From: Hyphomicrobiales bacterium
GTDB taxonomy: Bacteria > Pseudomonadota > Alphaproteobacteria > Rhizobiales > Devosiaceae
Length of the DNA: 63,857 bases
Direction of reading: 5' to 3'
NCBI GenBank assembly: GCA_900470445.1
Contig: UCAU01000062.1
Coordinates: 1-63,857 of the forward strand
Position 1 is the first letter of the stretch; each line of letters begins with the position of its first letter. Of the stretch, positions 52,453 through 60,950 are shown piece by piece. The position numbers and the translations under genes were made by a program. The notes beneath the pieces are model-generated. The model searched no databases, had not been told where the DNA came from, and saw nothing but the letters and a program-made list of their open reading frames with translations.

Positions 52453-54000
52453 ATGGGAAACTTTCGCATCAATCGCCGACACTTCCTTGCCCTGAGCGGC
52501 GCAGCCGGCATCGGCGCCGCCATGTCTGGCGGCATGTCCCGCGCCATGGCGCAGGGACTGTCCGGCACGTCCCTGGCCGTGCTGCCCTCGCAGGCGCCCA
52601 GCAATTGGAAGGCCGTGCTGGAAAATGCCAATGCGGCGCTGCAGGCCGAGCACGGTTTCACCCTCGACGCCCAATTCATCAACTGGTCCAATTATGGCCA
52701 GCAGGCGCTGCTGAAATTCACCGCGGGCGCACAATTCGACACTGCCTTGCAGGCTCTGTGGCTCAACATGGCCCAGTTGCAGCAGGATGGGGCGCTGGCC
52801 GATCTGAGCGGCCAGCTCGATAAATGGCCCAATCTCAAGGCACAGATCGCGCCCAAGCTACTGCAATCCAACACCTGGAACGGCAAGCTCTGGGGCATTC
52901 CGCAGGTCAATAGCGCCGCCCGCGTACAGCACTTCACCATCCGCCAGGATCTGGCCGAAAAACACGGCTTCGGCGAGATCAGCGACTACGACACCCTGGA
53001 GCGCTTCTTCTACACCATCAAGGAGAAGGAAGACGGCATCACGCCCTATTCGCTGGTGTCCAACTCGCACTGGATTTATGCCGTGCCCACGCCGACGGGC
53101 ATGTTCAACCAGCATTCCTGGGAGAACCCCTATACGATGCAATATCTGTTTGCCGGCTCGGGTCTGCGCTTGCTCTTCGCCAAGGATGCGGCAGCGACCG
53201 GCTCGTCCGGACCCATTCCATTCTGGGAAGACGAGGGCGTCATCGCCGCCCTGCGCAAGATCCGCCAGTATTACAATGACGGCATCGTCAATGCCGACGG
53301 CATGAATGTCGATCGAGCCACCGTCGACAGCCAATTCCAGGCCGGCCGTTTCGCCAGCAATTGGGCCATGACCGATGGCACCGCCAGCAACCAGTTGGTC
53401 AATCTGCAACGCAATATCCCCGAAGCCCGGCTCGGCCAGGTCATGCCATTCGGCAAGCCGCTGACAGCGGTCAAGCCCGTCCAGACCTTCCAGGCCGACA
53501 ACATGGTCGTGGTCAATGCCAATGGCGGCGACGTGGACCGGGCCCTGGCATTGCAGGATTGGCTTTCGGTCAAGGAAAACCACGATCTCCTCGAATACGG
53601 CATTGAAGGCACGGACTGGGAAGCGGTGGGCGACGATGGCATCAACCAGCTCAGCCAATACACTTTCCCTGGCTATGCGCTGCTCTGGCGCTCGGGCCTC
53701 GAGCGCCGCTCGTCCTTCATGACAGAGTCGGAAAAGACGGTCTTCGACTGGGCCCAGAACTACGACAATTTCACCACCGACACCTTCGCCTCCTTCATCC
53801 CCGACGTGACGCCAGTACGCGAAGCGGCCGCCGCGATGAACAATGTCATCATCCAACACGCCAACCCGCTCTTCTATGGTGTGGCCGACGTCGACAGCCA
53901 ACTCGACAAACTCAAAAGCGCCGCCGATGCCGCGGGACTGGATGTGCTCCAAGCCGAAATGGCAAAACAAGCCGATGCCTATTTAAAGGCGGCCGCCTGA
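52453..54000 (+). CDS. extracellular solute-binding protein, family 1 (sugar ABC transporter)
   Basis: This 515-aa protein carries a twin-arginine signal (NRRHFLALSGAAG...RAMAQG) and a family-1 binding fold. Tryptophan-rich segments (NTWNGKLWGIPQV, ENPYTMQYLFAGSG) suit carbohydrate stacking. AGGAGGAG precedes the ATG. It is long for this family and resembles LipO/LplA-type proteins. It completes the importer whose ATPase is on the other side of lacI. Confidence 0.9.
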   Translation: MGNFRINRRHFLALSGAAGIGAAMSGGMSRAMAQGLSGTSLAVLPSQAPSNWKAVLENANAALQAEHGFTLDAQFINWSNYGQQALLKFTAGAQFDTALQALWLNMAQLQQDGALADLSGQLDKWPNLKAQIAPKLLQSNTWNGKLWGIPQVNSAARVQHFTIRQDLAEKHGFGEISDYDTLERFFYTIKEKEDGITPYSLVSNSHWIYAVPTPTGMFNQHSWENPYTMQYLFAGSGLRLLFAKDAAATGSSGPIPFWEDEGVIAALRKIRQYYNDGIVNADGMNVDRATVDSQFQAGRFASNWAMTDGTASNQLVNLQRNIPEARLGQVMPFGKPLTAVKPVQTFQADNMVVVNANGGDVDRALALQDWLSVKENHDLLEYGIEGTDWEAVGDDGINQLSQYTFPGYALLWRSGLERRSSFMTESEKTVFDWAQNYDNFTTDTFASFIPDVTPVREAAAAMNNVIIQHANPLFYGVADVDSQLDKLKSAADAAGLDVLQAEMAKQADAYLKAAA

Positions 54001-54007
54001 TCGCCCC

Positions 54008-54028
54008 CGGGCCCGCTCGCCGGGCCCG
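54008..54028 (+). terminator. probable terminator after the binding-protein gene
   Basis: An 8-bp GC stem (CGGGCCCG / CGGGCCCG) with a 5-nt loop lies 8 bp past the stop, followed by ATTCTCTTTG. The T-run is weak, so termination efficiency is uncertain. Confidence 0.5.
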
Positions 54029-54094
54029 ATTCTCTTTGAAAAGGGCCTGGCCTGCCCGGCAGGTATAACCATGACGATCGGGCACCAGAAAAGG

Positions 54095-54130
54095 AAAAGC
54101 CCAGCAAGCACTTGGCTTTGCTGGGCTTTT
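54095..54130 (-). terminator. terminator of the tRNA-fMet gene
   Basis: A 13-bp perfect inverted repeat (AAAAGCCCAGCAA / TTGCTGGGCTTTT) with a 10-nt loop begins one base beyond the tRNA 3' end on the minus strand. T-runs on both sides allow it to work in both directions, and so also for the importer operon. Confidence 0.9.
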
Positions 54131-54131
54131 T

Positions 54132-54208
<77 letters not shown>

Positions 54209-54432
54209 TCAAAACGTTGATAACAATGCCGGTTGGCTTGGTCATCACGGCGACCCGGTGGTCGCGACGTGAGGCGTATATAGGGGGTGTATTCGCTCAG
54301 CTCAACCCCTAAACGGTCCGCCATGACGCTTTTTTGACACTTATACCGGTTCACCGCCTTGCCTGCCGCCGTCACCCGTTTTATCCGCTTGTTGCAGCCT
54401 CCCGTTTCCCCCCGATCATCTGGAATTTGCTC

Positions 54433-55470
54433 ATGAAATTGAAGCCATTGGGCCGCACCGAATTGCGGGTCACCGAAATCTGCCTTGGCACCATGACCTG
54501 GGGCAGCCAGAACACGCAAGCCGAGGGCCACGCCCAGATCGACCTGGCGCTCGAAGCGGGCATCAATTTCATGGATACCGCCGAGCTCTATGCTGTGCCC
54601 GGCAGCACCCAGACATCCGGGCGCACCGAGGAAATCATCGGCAATTGGTTTGCCCAAAGCGGCAAGCGCGACCAGTGGATACTGGCCTCCAAGATCGGTG
54701 GCGGCGGTAGCAGCCATATTCGCAACGGCGCCCGTGCCGACGGCGCTTCGATTCGCATCGCGCTCGAACAGAGCCTGAAGCGCCTCAAGACCGACCGCAT
54801 CGAGCTTTACCAGGTCCATTGGGCCTCACGCGGCAGCTATAATTTCGACGGCTCCTGGACCTATGCGCCCCATAGGCAGGACACAGCCGATGTGCTCGAC
54901 AATATCGGGGACATGCTCGAAACCCTGGGCGCGCTGGTCAAGGAGGGCAAGATCGCCCATGCCGGCGTCTCCAACGAAACCACCTGGGGCATCAGCCAAT
55001 GGCTGGCCATTGCCGCGGCCCGCAACCTGCCGCGCCTGGTCTCGGTGCAGAACGAATACAACCTGCTGCGCCGTCATTTCGATCTCGACCTGGCTGAACT
55101 CAGCCACCATGAACAGGTGGGGCTGCTGGCCTATTCCCCGCTCGCCGGCGGCCTGCTGACCGGCAAATATTTCGATGGCGCCATTCCTGCCGGCAGCCGC
55201 GCCGACTATCAGAAGGGCTTCTGGCGCCTCAATGCCTATTCGGAGGCCGCGGCCAAGGACTATGTCGCCCTGGCCCGGGAGCACGGCCTCGATCCCGCGC
55301 AAATGGCCATCGCCTTCGCCCTCACCCGTCCTTTCATGACCTCGGTGATTGTCGGCGCCACCAGCACGGCCCAATTGGCCAATGCCATCGGCGCCGCCAA
55401 GCTCACCCTCTCGCCCGAAGTTCTGACCGCGATCGAGGCGATCCACCGCCGCTGGCCGCGCACGATCTAG
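54433..55470 (+). CDS. aldo/keto reductase, Tas-like
   Basis: This 345-aa NADP-dependent oxidoreductase resembles E. coli Tas. Shared features are GRTELRVTEICLGTMTWGSQ, NFMDTAELYAVP (catalytic Asp/Tyr), LASKIGGG (Lys), and IELYQVHWASRGSYNFDG (His). The C-terminal VIVGATSTAQLANAI binds NADPH phosphate. The ATG at 54433 is chosen over an extension into the tRNA promoter region. It is monocistronic, with its own terminator. The substrate is unknown. Confidence 0.9.
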   Translation: MKLKPLGRTELRVTEICLGTMTWGSQNTQAEGHAQIDLALEAGINFMDTAELYAVPGSTQTSGRTEEIIGNWFAQSGKRDQWILASKIGGGGSSHIRNGARADGASIRIALEQSLKRLKTDRIELYQVHWASRGSYNFDGSWTYAPHRQDTADVLDNIGDMLETLGALVKEGKIAHAGVSNETTWGISQWLAIAAARNLPRLVSVQNEYNLLRRHFDLDLAELSHHEQVGLLAYSPLAGGLLTGKYFDGAIPAGSRADYQKGFWRLNAYSEAAAKDYVALAREHGLDPAQMAIAFALTRPFMTSVIVGATSTAQLANAIGAAKLTLSPEVLTAIEAIHRRWPRTI

Positions 55471-55478
55471 GGCTCAAG

Positions 55479-55506
55479 GGCGACGGTTGATGCCGTCGCC
55501 TTTTTT
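55479..55506 (+). terminator. rho-independent terminator after the aldo/keto reductase gene
   Basis: A perfect 8-bp stem (GGCGACGG / CCGTCGCC) with a 6-nt loop is followed directly by six T residues, 8 bp past the stop codon. Confidence 0.92.
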
Positions 55507-55545
55507 CACGGCCGCGCTATAAGTGAAGCAAACCACTCGGGGGGC

Positions 55546-56247
55546 ATGACCTTGTCGATCACGCTGATCTCCACCATCCTGCCGCTGATCTGCTACTTCG
55601 CCTATAACATCATCGTGCCCTGGATCGAGCGGCGGCGGCCCTCGCTCTCGGTGATCATGAACATGCAGCGCCGGCGCTGGGTCGCCAATGCCGCCAAGCG
55701 CGAAACCCCGTTCGACGCCATTCTGTCGGGCAATATCATGCAGTCGGTCAGTTTCCTCGCCTCCACCGCCGTGCTGATGGTGCTGGCGGTGTTCGCCGTG
55801 TTCGGGCAATTGCCGACATTGATGGCAGCGCTCGATTCCCTGTCGCTGGACCGTGCCTATTCGGTCAGCGATGTGGAAATCCATCTCGTGGTCATGCTGG
55901 CGCTGTTCGTGCTGGCGTTTTTTGCTTTCACCCTGTCGCTGCGCCAGTTCAACCATTTCTGCATCATGCTGGGCGCGCTCGACCACAATGTGGAGACGCC
56001 CGAAGACGAAATCGAGGCCATTGCCCGCATGAATGCGCTGGGCGCCAAGAATTTCAACAGCGGCATCCGTGCCTATTATTTCTCGGTAGCGACGGTGGCC
56101 TGGTTCGCTTCCGAATGGCTGGCCATCGCCACGTGCCTCGCCACCATATTCATCCTGGCCCACCGCGAATTCTTCTCGACCGCGCATCGCACTGCGGCTC
56201 TTGCCGCGGTCATCGCCGCCCGCCGCCAGCAAAAGGCCGATAGCTGA
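55546..56247 (+). CDS. DUF599 family membrane protein
   Basis: This 233-aa protein has four hydrophobic helices and DUF599 signatures: RRRWVANAAKRETPFDAI near residue 43, LRQFNHFCIMLGA, and KNFNSGIRAYYFSVATVAWF near residue 170. The family is widespread in proteobacteria and has no established function. The ATG at 55546 follows GGGGGG. Confidence 0.85.
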   Translation: MTLSITLISTILPLICYFAYNIIVPWIERRRPSLSVIMNMQRRRWVANAAKRETPFDAILSGNIMQSVSFLASTAVLMVLAVFAVFGQLPTLMAALDSLSLDRAYSVSDVEIHLVVMLALFVLAFFAFTLSLRQFNHFCIMLGALDHNVETPEDEIEAIARMNALGAKNFNSGIRAYYFSVATVAWFASEWLAIATCLATIFILAHREFFSTAHRTAALAAVIAARRQQKADS

Positions 56248-56291
56248 GCCCCGTTTCCAGCAAATGTGTTCGGCGATATTAATTTCTGACA

Positions 56292-56320
56292 TTGACAATC
56301 ATGAATGCTGGACGCTTTAT
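56292..56320 (+). promoter_or_regulatory. promoter of bfd-bfr
   Basis: A consensus TTGACA (56292-56297) is spaced 17 bp from CTTTAT (56315-56320). The predicted start site lies about 30 bp upstream of the chosen bfd ATG, which argues against the earlier in-frame starts at 56292 and 56301. No clear iron-regulator box can be picked out by eye. Confidence 0.55.
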
Positions 56321-56357
56321 GCCGCCCAGCAAGCTCCACCCTGACAAGCCGGCACAA

Positions 56358-56669
56358 ATGCTCGTCTGCCAATGCAACATGATCACGTCCAAGGAAATCG
56401 AGGACATCGTTCTCGACCTTCTCAAGGCCGACCCGTGGCAATTGGTGGTTCCGGCCAAGGTCTATAACGAACTCAACCGCCGCGCCAAATGCAGCGGTTG
56501 CGTGCCGAATGTGGTGGACATTATTGTTCGCGTCACCGAAAACTACCACTCGCAGCAAGCCCATCCGCCTGCCGATCTGATCCACATTCAGACCGGGCTG
56601 GAGAAGCTCAAGAAACAGCAGAGTGGAGTACGTCGTGAAAGGCGAAGCACAAGTCATCGAGCGGCTTAA
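56358..56669 (+). CDS. bfd: bacterioferritin-associated ferredoxin
   Basis: This 103-aa protein is a BFD-like [2Fe-2S] ferredoxin that reduces bacterioferritin to release stored iron. Cluster cysteines are at 4 and 6 (LVCQCNMIT) and 45 and 48 (AKCSGCVP). The ATG at 56358 gives the standard N terminus; earlier in-frame starts lie within the predicted promoter. Its C terminus (after about residue 90) reads into bfr in a different frame, overlapping it by 35 bp, so the last residues are probably a by-product of coupling. Confidence 0.88.
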   Translation: MLVCQCNMITSKEIEDIVLDLLKADPWQLVVPAKVYNELNRRAKCSGCVPNVVDIIVRVTENYHSQQAHPPADLIHIQTGLEKLKKQQSGVRRERRSTSHRAA

Positions 56670-57120
56670 CGAGGCCCTCTTTCTCGAACTCGGCGCGGTG
56701 AACCAGTATTGGGTGCACTTCCGTCTCCTGGACGACTGGGGCTATAAGAAGCTCGCCGCCAAGGAACGCGCTGAATCAATTGAGGAAATGCATCACGCCG
56801 ATCGCCTGATCGAGCGCATCATCTTTCTCGAAGGCCATCCGAACCTGCAGCGCGTCGCGCCCCTGCGAATCGGCCAGACCATCAAGGAAGTGCTCGAAGC
56901 CGACCTTGCTGGCGAATACGATGCCCGTGCCGCTTATAAGGCCAGCCGCGAGCTGTGCGAAAGCCTGGGCGACTATGTTTCCAAAAACCTGTTCGAGGCC
57001 CTGCTGACCGACGAGGAAGGTCACATCGACTTCCTTGAAACCCAGCTCGAGCTGCTCTCCAAGATCGGCGAAGAAAAATACGGCCAGCTCAATTCCGCTT
57101 CCGCCGACGAAGCCGAATAA
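56635..57120 (+). CDS. bfr: bacterioferritin
   Basis: This 161-aa protein has exactly the family length. All ferroxidase ligands are in canonical positions: Glu18, Glu51, His54, Glu94, Glu127 and His130, and the haem ligand Met52. It forms the 24-subunit iron-storage shell. The start is GTG at 56635 ([15 protein letters not shown]), with GGAG 6 bp upstream; an in-frame GTG four codons earlier is less likely. Co-encoded with bfd. Confidence 0.96.
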   Translation: MKGEAQVIERLNEALFLELGAVNQYWVHFRLLDDWGYKKLAAKERAESIEEMHHADRLIERIIFLEGHPNLQRVAPLRIGQTIKEVLEADLAGEYDARAAYKASRELCESLGDYVSKNLFEALLTDEEGHIDFLETQLELLSKIGEEKYGQLNSASADEAE

Positions 57121-57141
57121 GCTTTTTGCCTATTTTCTATG

Positions 57142-57173
57142 GACCGCCCGGCTATCCCCTGGGCGGTCTTTTT
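57142..57173 (+). terminator. rho-independent terminator after bfr
   Basis: An 8-bp stem (GACCGCCC / GGGCGGTC) with an 11-nt loop is followed by a run of five T residues, 21 bp past the bfr stop. Confidence 0.88.
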
Positions 57174-57188
57174 ACGTGAGGACCACAT

Positions 57189-57599
57189 ATGACCTGGCAC
57201 ACCGGCCGCCTCATCGACCACGTCCATCTGCGCGCCAGGAATTTTGCCGCCACGCGCTATTTCTACGAAAAAGTGCTGGCCGTGCTTGGCCACAGAATCG
57301 AGCAATCGGGCAAGAACTGGTTCCAGGTCGACGAGCTGTTCGTCGATGCCGCCGATGCCCGGACCGCTCCCACGCGCATTCATCTGGCCTTTCAGGCCAA
57401 GGACCGCGCCATGGTGGACGCTTTTTATAAAGCCGCCCTCGCCGCCGGCGGCAGCGACAATGGCGCGCCGGGCGAGCGGCACTACCATCCCGGCTATTAC
57501 GGCGCCTTCGTACTCGACCCCGATGGCAACAATATCGAGGCGGTGTTCCACGGCCCGGTACGGCGCTCGGCCGAGTCAGTCAGGTTCGATCCCGCCTGA
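57189..57599 (+). CDS. VOC superfamily (glyoxalase/bleomycin resistance-type) protein
   Basis: This 136-aa protein has one VOC module: DHVHLRARNFAATRYFYEKVL with the first metal histidine, HLAFQAKDRAMVDAFYKAA and YGAFVLDPDGNNIEAVFHGP with the terminal glutamate. It is a small metal-dependent enzyme of unknown substrate. GAGGA precedes the ATG. It converges on the next gene, stop codons abutting. Confidence 0.87.
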   Translation: MTWHTGRLIDHVHLRARNFAATRYFYEKVLAVLGHRIEQSGKNWFQVDELFVDAADARTAPTRIHLAFQAKDRAMVDAFYKAALAAGGSDNGAPGERHYHPGYYGAFVLDPDGNNIEAVFHGPVRRSAESVRFDPA

Positions 57600-58211
57600 T
57601 CAATCGGGCCATGGCACCACGGTCAGTTCAGGCCAGATGCCCTTGTTGCGCTCGGCCTTGGCGTGATGGGTCTTGCGGTTGTCCAGCGCAGTATTCGGCA
57701 CAATGCGGAACGAGAACATGTCATCGAGCCCGAACGGCGCGAAGATGCTGATCGCATCGTCATCCTCGAGCCGCGCCGAGACCGCATGGGTCTTGGAGGC
57801 GAAATAGTCCATCATCTCGGCGCTGCTGCGCAATTGCGGATAGGGCGTGCCGAATTTCTGCGGGAACCACAAATGCACCCGCGCCTGGTTGCGCACCTCG
57901 ACCGGCAGCGGCAGATCGCCGAACACTTCCGCTGCGCGGCGGATCACGCGGTCCTCGGCTTCATAGGAGAGGTCGCTATCGTCGAAATAAACGACATCGG
58001 CATCCTTGATGCCGGTCAGCGGCGGCCTTCCGGTCAGCTTGTTCCACACTGAATTATAGATCGCGCCGGACCCCAGCAGCGGGTCGGGCAAGGCCATGTC
58101 GCGCAGCCGTTGGAGAATAGTCATCAGCACCGGCTGCCGCCGGATGATGGCCTTGACGGTCTCGACCTGAACCTGGTGGCTGGCGCCGGAAAATCGCAAA
58201 TGATCGCTCAT
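57600..58211 (-). CDS. DUF925 nucleotidyltransferase-like protein
   Basis: This 203-aa protein matches the COG3575 nucleotidyltransferase-fold family: GSGAIYNSVWNKLTGRPP, KDADVVYFDDSDLSYEAED (metal-type Asp pair), VRNQARVHLWFPQKFG and a C-terminal AERNKGIWPELTVVPW. Family members are uncharacterised but probably transfer nucleotides to a small molecule or protein. Confidence 0.85.
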   Translation of the reverse strand: MSDHLRFSGASHQVQVETVKAIIRRQPVLMTILQRLRDMALPDPLLGSGAIYNSVWNKLTGRPPLTGIKDADVVYFDDSDLSYEAEDRVIRRAAEVFGDLPLPVEVRNQARVHLWFPQKFGTPYPQLRSSAEMMDYFASKTHAVSARLEDDDAISIFAPFGLDDMFSFRIVPNTALDNRKTHHAKAERNKGIWPELTVVPWPD

Positions 58212-58245
58212 GCGAGCAAGCTAGCGCGATTCTCCGGCGCTGTGC

Positions 58246-59262
58246 CTATTTCTGGATCGGCTGGAACATGGCATCCATCTGCTGGATGATCTGGTCCATC
58301 GGCGCGATCGATTCCGGCAATTGCTCGGGCGGCTCCGGCGCCACCGCGACATAGGGCACCCCGCTTGGGAAAGCCCCGAACATCTGGAAAAAACTCACCA
58401 TGTCGTCCAGCACCGGCATGCGCCAACGCCACATCGCCCCCATGGCAATCACCGGCTCCATATGGCCGAAGCCATTGTAATATTTGGTGGTGACCCAGAT
58501 ACCGCTATCCTTGAGTTTCTGGGCGAAACGCTCGGTATTCTGCATCCGCACGATGGGGTCGGTGGTGCCCGTCGCCAGATACATGGGCGGGGTATCGGAA
58601 GTGACCAGATTAATCGGCTGAGTGCCCTGCGGATTGGGCGCATCGCCAAATGCATCGCGCACTTCGCCATATTCAAACGGGTAGAAATCATAGGGCCCCG
58701 ACAGGGCCGCGACGCCCAGGATCGACAGCGTCACGCCATATTCGCGCAGGAAAGACGGGTCGAGCGCCAGCATTACCGCATTATAGGCGCCGGCCGAATG
58801 CCCGGCCAGGAACACCCGATTGGGGTCGCCACCATATTGGGCGATATTGTCCTGCACCCAGCGTAGGCCATTGGCATTGTCTTCTAGAAACTCGGGATAG
58901 CGCACTTCGGGCACCAGCCGGTAATCGGCGATGACGGTGACAAAACCCCGCGCCGCCAGGGCCCGGCCGACGAACTGATAGTCGCTGCGCTCGCCCCGGT
59001 TCCAGCCGCCGCCATAGATGAAATAAACCACCGGCGCCGGCGCGCCGCGCTGCTCAGGAGCGTAAACGTCCAGCTTGTGGCGGGGGCCATCGGCATAGGC
59101 GATGCCGTCGCCAACCTTGGATGTGCCGGCATCCATGGCCGCTGGCAGGTTGAACGGATCGAGCAGCGACAGCGCCATGCTGGGCGCCGGGTGGATCGCG
59201 ATCAACACCATCAGCGCCATCAGGATCGGGCGCAGCAGCAAGGGATTTCGGGTCATGACCAT
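58246..59262 (-). CDS. exported alpha/beta hydrolase (BD-FAE/HSL-like esterase)
   Basis: This 338-aa protein has an N-terminal hydrophobic signal (RPILMALMVLIAIHPAPSMA) and a catalytic domain with VVYFIYGGGWNRGERSDYQF (oxyanion HGGG replaced by YGGG), FLAGHSAGAYNAVMLAL (nucleophile), and Asp/His near TGTTDPIVRM and FGHMEP. The start is ambiguous among 59322, 59262 and 59256; 59262 gives the most compact signal peptide. A perfect CtrA box lies about 145 bp upstream. Confidence 0.82.
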   Translation of the reverse strand: MVMTRNPLLLRPILMALMVLIAIHPAPSMALSLLDPFNLPAAMDAGTSKVGDGIAYADGPRHKLDVYAPEQRGAPAPVVYFIYGGGWNRGERSDYQFVGRALAARGFVTVIADYRLVPEVRYPEFLEDNANGLRWVQDNIAQYGGDPNRVFLAGHSAGAYNAVMLALDPSFLREYGVTLSILGVAALSGPYDFYPFEYGEVRDAFGDAPNPQGTQPINLVTSDTPPMYLATGTTDPIVRMQNTERFAQKLKDSGIWVTTKYYNGFGHMEPVIAMGAMWRWRMPVLDDMVSFFQMFGAFPSGVPYVAVAPEPPEQLPESIAPMDQIIQQMDAMFQPIQK

Positions 59263-59406
59263 CTTGGTTTTCAGCGGAGAATGAGGGTGCCTAGCGCCCA
59301 ATGCGGAGGATTTTATGGCCATCCGGAATGGGCGAGGGCAGGAGTCTCAATGGTCCGAGACGCGCCTGCCCTCTACTTAAGCGCCGACAAATCTGGGCGC
59401 AATTGG

Positions 59407-59422
59407 TTAACGATAGGTTAAC
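59407..59422. promoter_or_regulatory. CtrA box TTAA-N7-TTAAC
   Basis: TTAACGATAGGTTAAC matches the alphaproteobacterial CtrA consensus exactly, with a 7-bp spacer. It lies in the intergenic region upstream of the exported hydrolase gene (minus strand). Confidence 0.75.
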
Positions 59423-59474
59423 GGCGACACGAGGACCAATCGACTTTCAGCTCAGGCTGAGCCGAATGGTGGTT

Positions 59475-59530
59475 TGCGAGAACCGGACCGGAGCGTACTT
59501 TTGGATACGTGAGCACCGGAAGCGCAGAAA
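59475..59530. other. structured intergenic element with nested inverted repeats
   Basis: Within the 250-bp gap, GCG-CCGG-CGTA is mirrored by TACG-CCGG-CGC around an 8-nt loop (CTTTTGGA), separated by small internal bulges. It lies just downstream of the transglycosylase gene on the minus strand. It could fold as a hairpin RNA or DNA repeat; no T-run marks it as a simple terminator. Confidence 0.4.
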
Positions 59531-59572
59531 ATTGCCATTTGCAGGCCAGCATCAGCTGAAGGGTGGTTGGTC

Positions 59573-60787
59573 CTAACGTTTGAGCATATCCAGCAGCCGC
59601 CCGGACACATGTCCGTCAGCGACTACGCCTGCGCGGTTTTGAAAGGCCATCACCGCCGCCCGCGTCTTCGGGCCGATCACCCCATCGGGCGAACCGACAT
59701 CATAGCCGGCCCGCGCCAGCAGCGATTGCACCTGGGCGCGCTGATCCTTGCTCAGCGCATAATCGCCCGATGGCCAGGGCGCAGCGAACTGCCCGCCCCC
59801 GATGATCCGGTCGGCCAGGTGCCCGACGGCCAGAGCATAGCTATCGGAATTGTTATAGCGCTTGATCACATCAAAATTGTGCAGCAGCAGGAAGGATGGC
59901 CCCGCTGCTCCGGCCGGCATATAGATCCGCGCCACATCGCTCTGCCGCGGGAATGGCTTGCCCGAAACCCGGGTAATGCCCATGGCCTGCCATTGGCTGA
60001 GCGGCGCCCGCTCCAATTGCCGTGCGGCGGCAAAATTGAAGCCGGCGGGCAGCTTGATTTCATAACCCCAGGTCTCGCCCGGCCGCCAGCCGAAGCTCTT
60101 GAGATAATTGGCGGTCGAACCGAGCGCATCGGGCACCGAGTTCCAGATATCCTTCCTGCCGTCGCCATTATAATCGACCGCATAGGCCATGAAGCTCGAT
60201 GGCATGAACTGGGTATGCCCCATGGCGCCGGCCCAAGAGCCCACCATGTTAGCGGGGCTTACATTGCCATCCGAAATAATGCGCAAGGCGGTCAGCAGCT
60301 CGCGCTTGAAGAAGTCGGCGCGATAGCCGCCCTCGACCAAGGTGGCGAGCGCATGGATGGTGTTCTCGCCGCCCATAAAGCCGCCGAAATTGGTTTCCAT
60401 GCCCCAGATGGCCAATACGATTTCCGGCTGCACGCCATAGCGCTGCTGCGCGCCGGTCAGGGTCTGGTTCCATTCGCTGCGCATGGCCCGGCCCTTGCCG
60501 GCCTGGGCATCGGTGACGCGGCGATCGACATATTGCTGCACGGTCTGGGAAAATTCCGGCTGCTTGCGCGTCAGCTCCATGATTTTCGGCGAAAAACTAT
60601 ACCCGGCAAAGGCCGCGTCAAAAGCTGTGCGGCTCACCCCCTGCGCCTGCGCATCGGGCCACAGCCGCCGCACGAAATCGGCGCTATTGGCAAAGGCCGG
60701 CACAATAGAGCCAAACGCCAACAGCGCGGTCAGAGCCAGCATGGGCAGGCGGCGGAAAAAGGCAATCTTCTTGCCGGATGGGTGCAT
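59573..60787 (-). CDS. lytic murein transglycosylase, MltB type, with peptidoglycan-binding domain
   Basis: This 404-aa protein has a signal peptide (FFRRLPMLALTALLAFG), an SLT_2 catalytic domain (about 33-330) with the catalytic Glu in AIWGMETNFGGFMG and the GAMGHTQFMPSSF motif, and a C-terminal PG_binding_1 domain (about 345-404, VQSLLARAGYDVGSPDGVIG). It cleaves peptidoglycan glycan strands in the periplasm. It is soluble, without a lipobox. A CtrA box 109 bp upstream suggests cell-cycle-linked expression. Confidence 0.93.
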   Translation of the reverse strand: MHPSGKKIAFFRRLPMLALTALLAFGSIVPAFANSADFVRRLWPDAQAQGVSRTAFDAAFAGYSFSPKIMELTRKQPEFSQTVQQYVDRRVTDAQAGKGRAMRSEWNQTLTGAQQRYGVQPEIVLAIWGMETNFGGFMGGENTIHALATLVEGGYRADFFKRELLTALRIISDGNVSPANMVGSWAGAMGHTQFMPSSFMAYAVDYNGDGRKDIWNSVPDALGSTANYLKSFGWRPGETWGYEIKLPAGFNFAAARQLERAPLSQWQAMGITRVSGKPFPRQSDVARIYMPAGAAGPSFLLLHNFDVIKRYNNSDSYALAVGHLADRIIGGGQFAAPWPSGDYALSKDQRAQVQSLLARAGYDVGSPDGVIGPKTRAAVMAFQNRAGVVADGHVSGRLLDMLKR

Positions 60788-60895
60788 GGCGGGCCTCGTG
60801 ATACGCTAACTTCAGTCACGGTGGCGGATCGATAGGCTCCGCCCGCGCGTCAAGTGTGCCGCACAGGACGCGTATCACTATTTTAACCGATCAAA

Positions 60896-60910
60896 TTAAG
60901 ATCGGCTTAA
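60896..60910. promoter_or_regulatory. CtrA box TTAA-N7-TTAA upstream of the transglycosylase gene
   Basis: TTAAGATCGGCTTAA has the exact 7-bp spacing, with a further TTAA 9 bp away at 60883-60886. It is 109 bp upstream of the transglycosylase ATG, a common position for CtrA-regulated promoters. Confidence 0.7.
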
Positions 60911-60950
60911 GGCTAAAGCCCGAGGCGATCACACTTGCGTGCCGCTGCGA

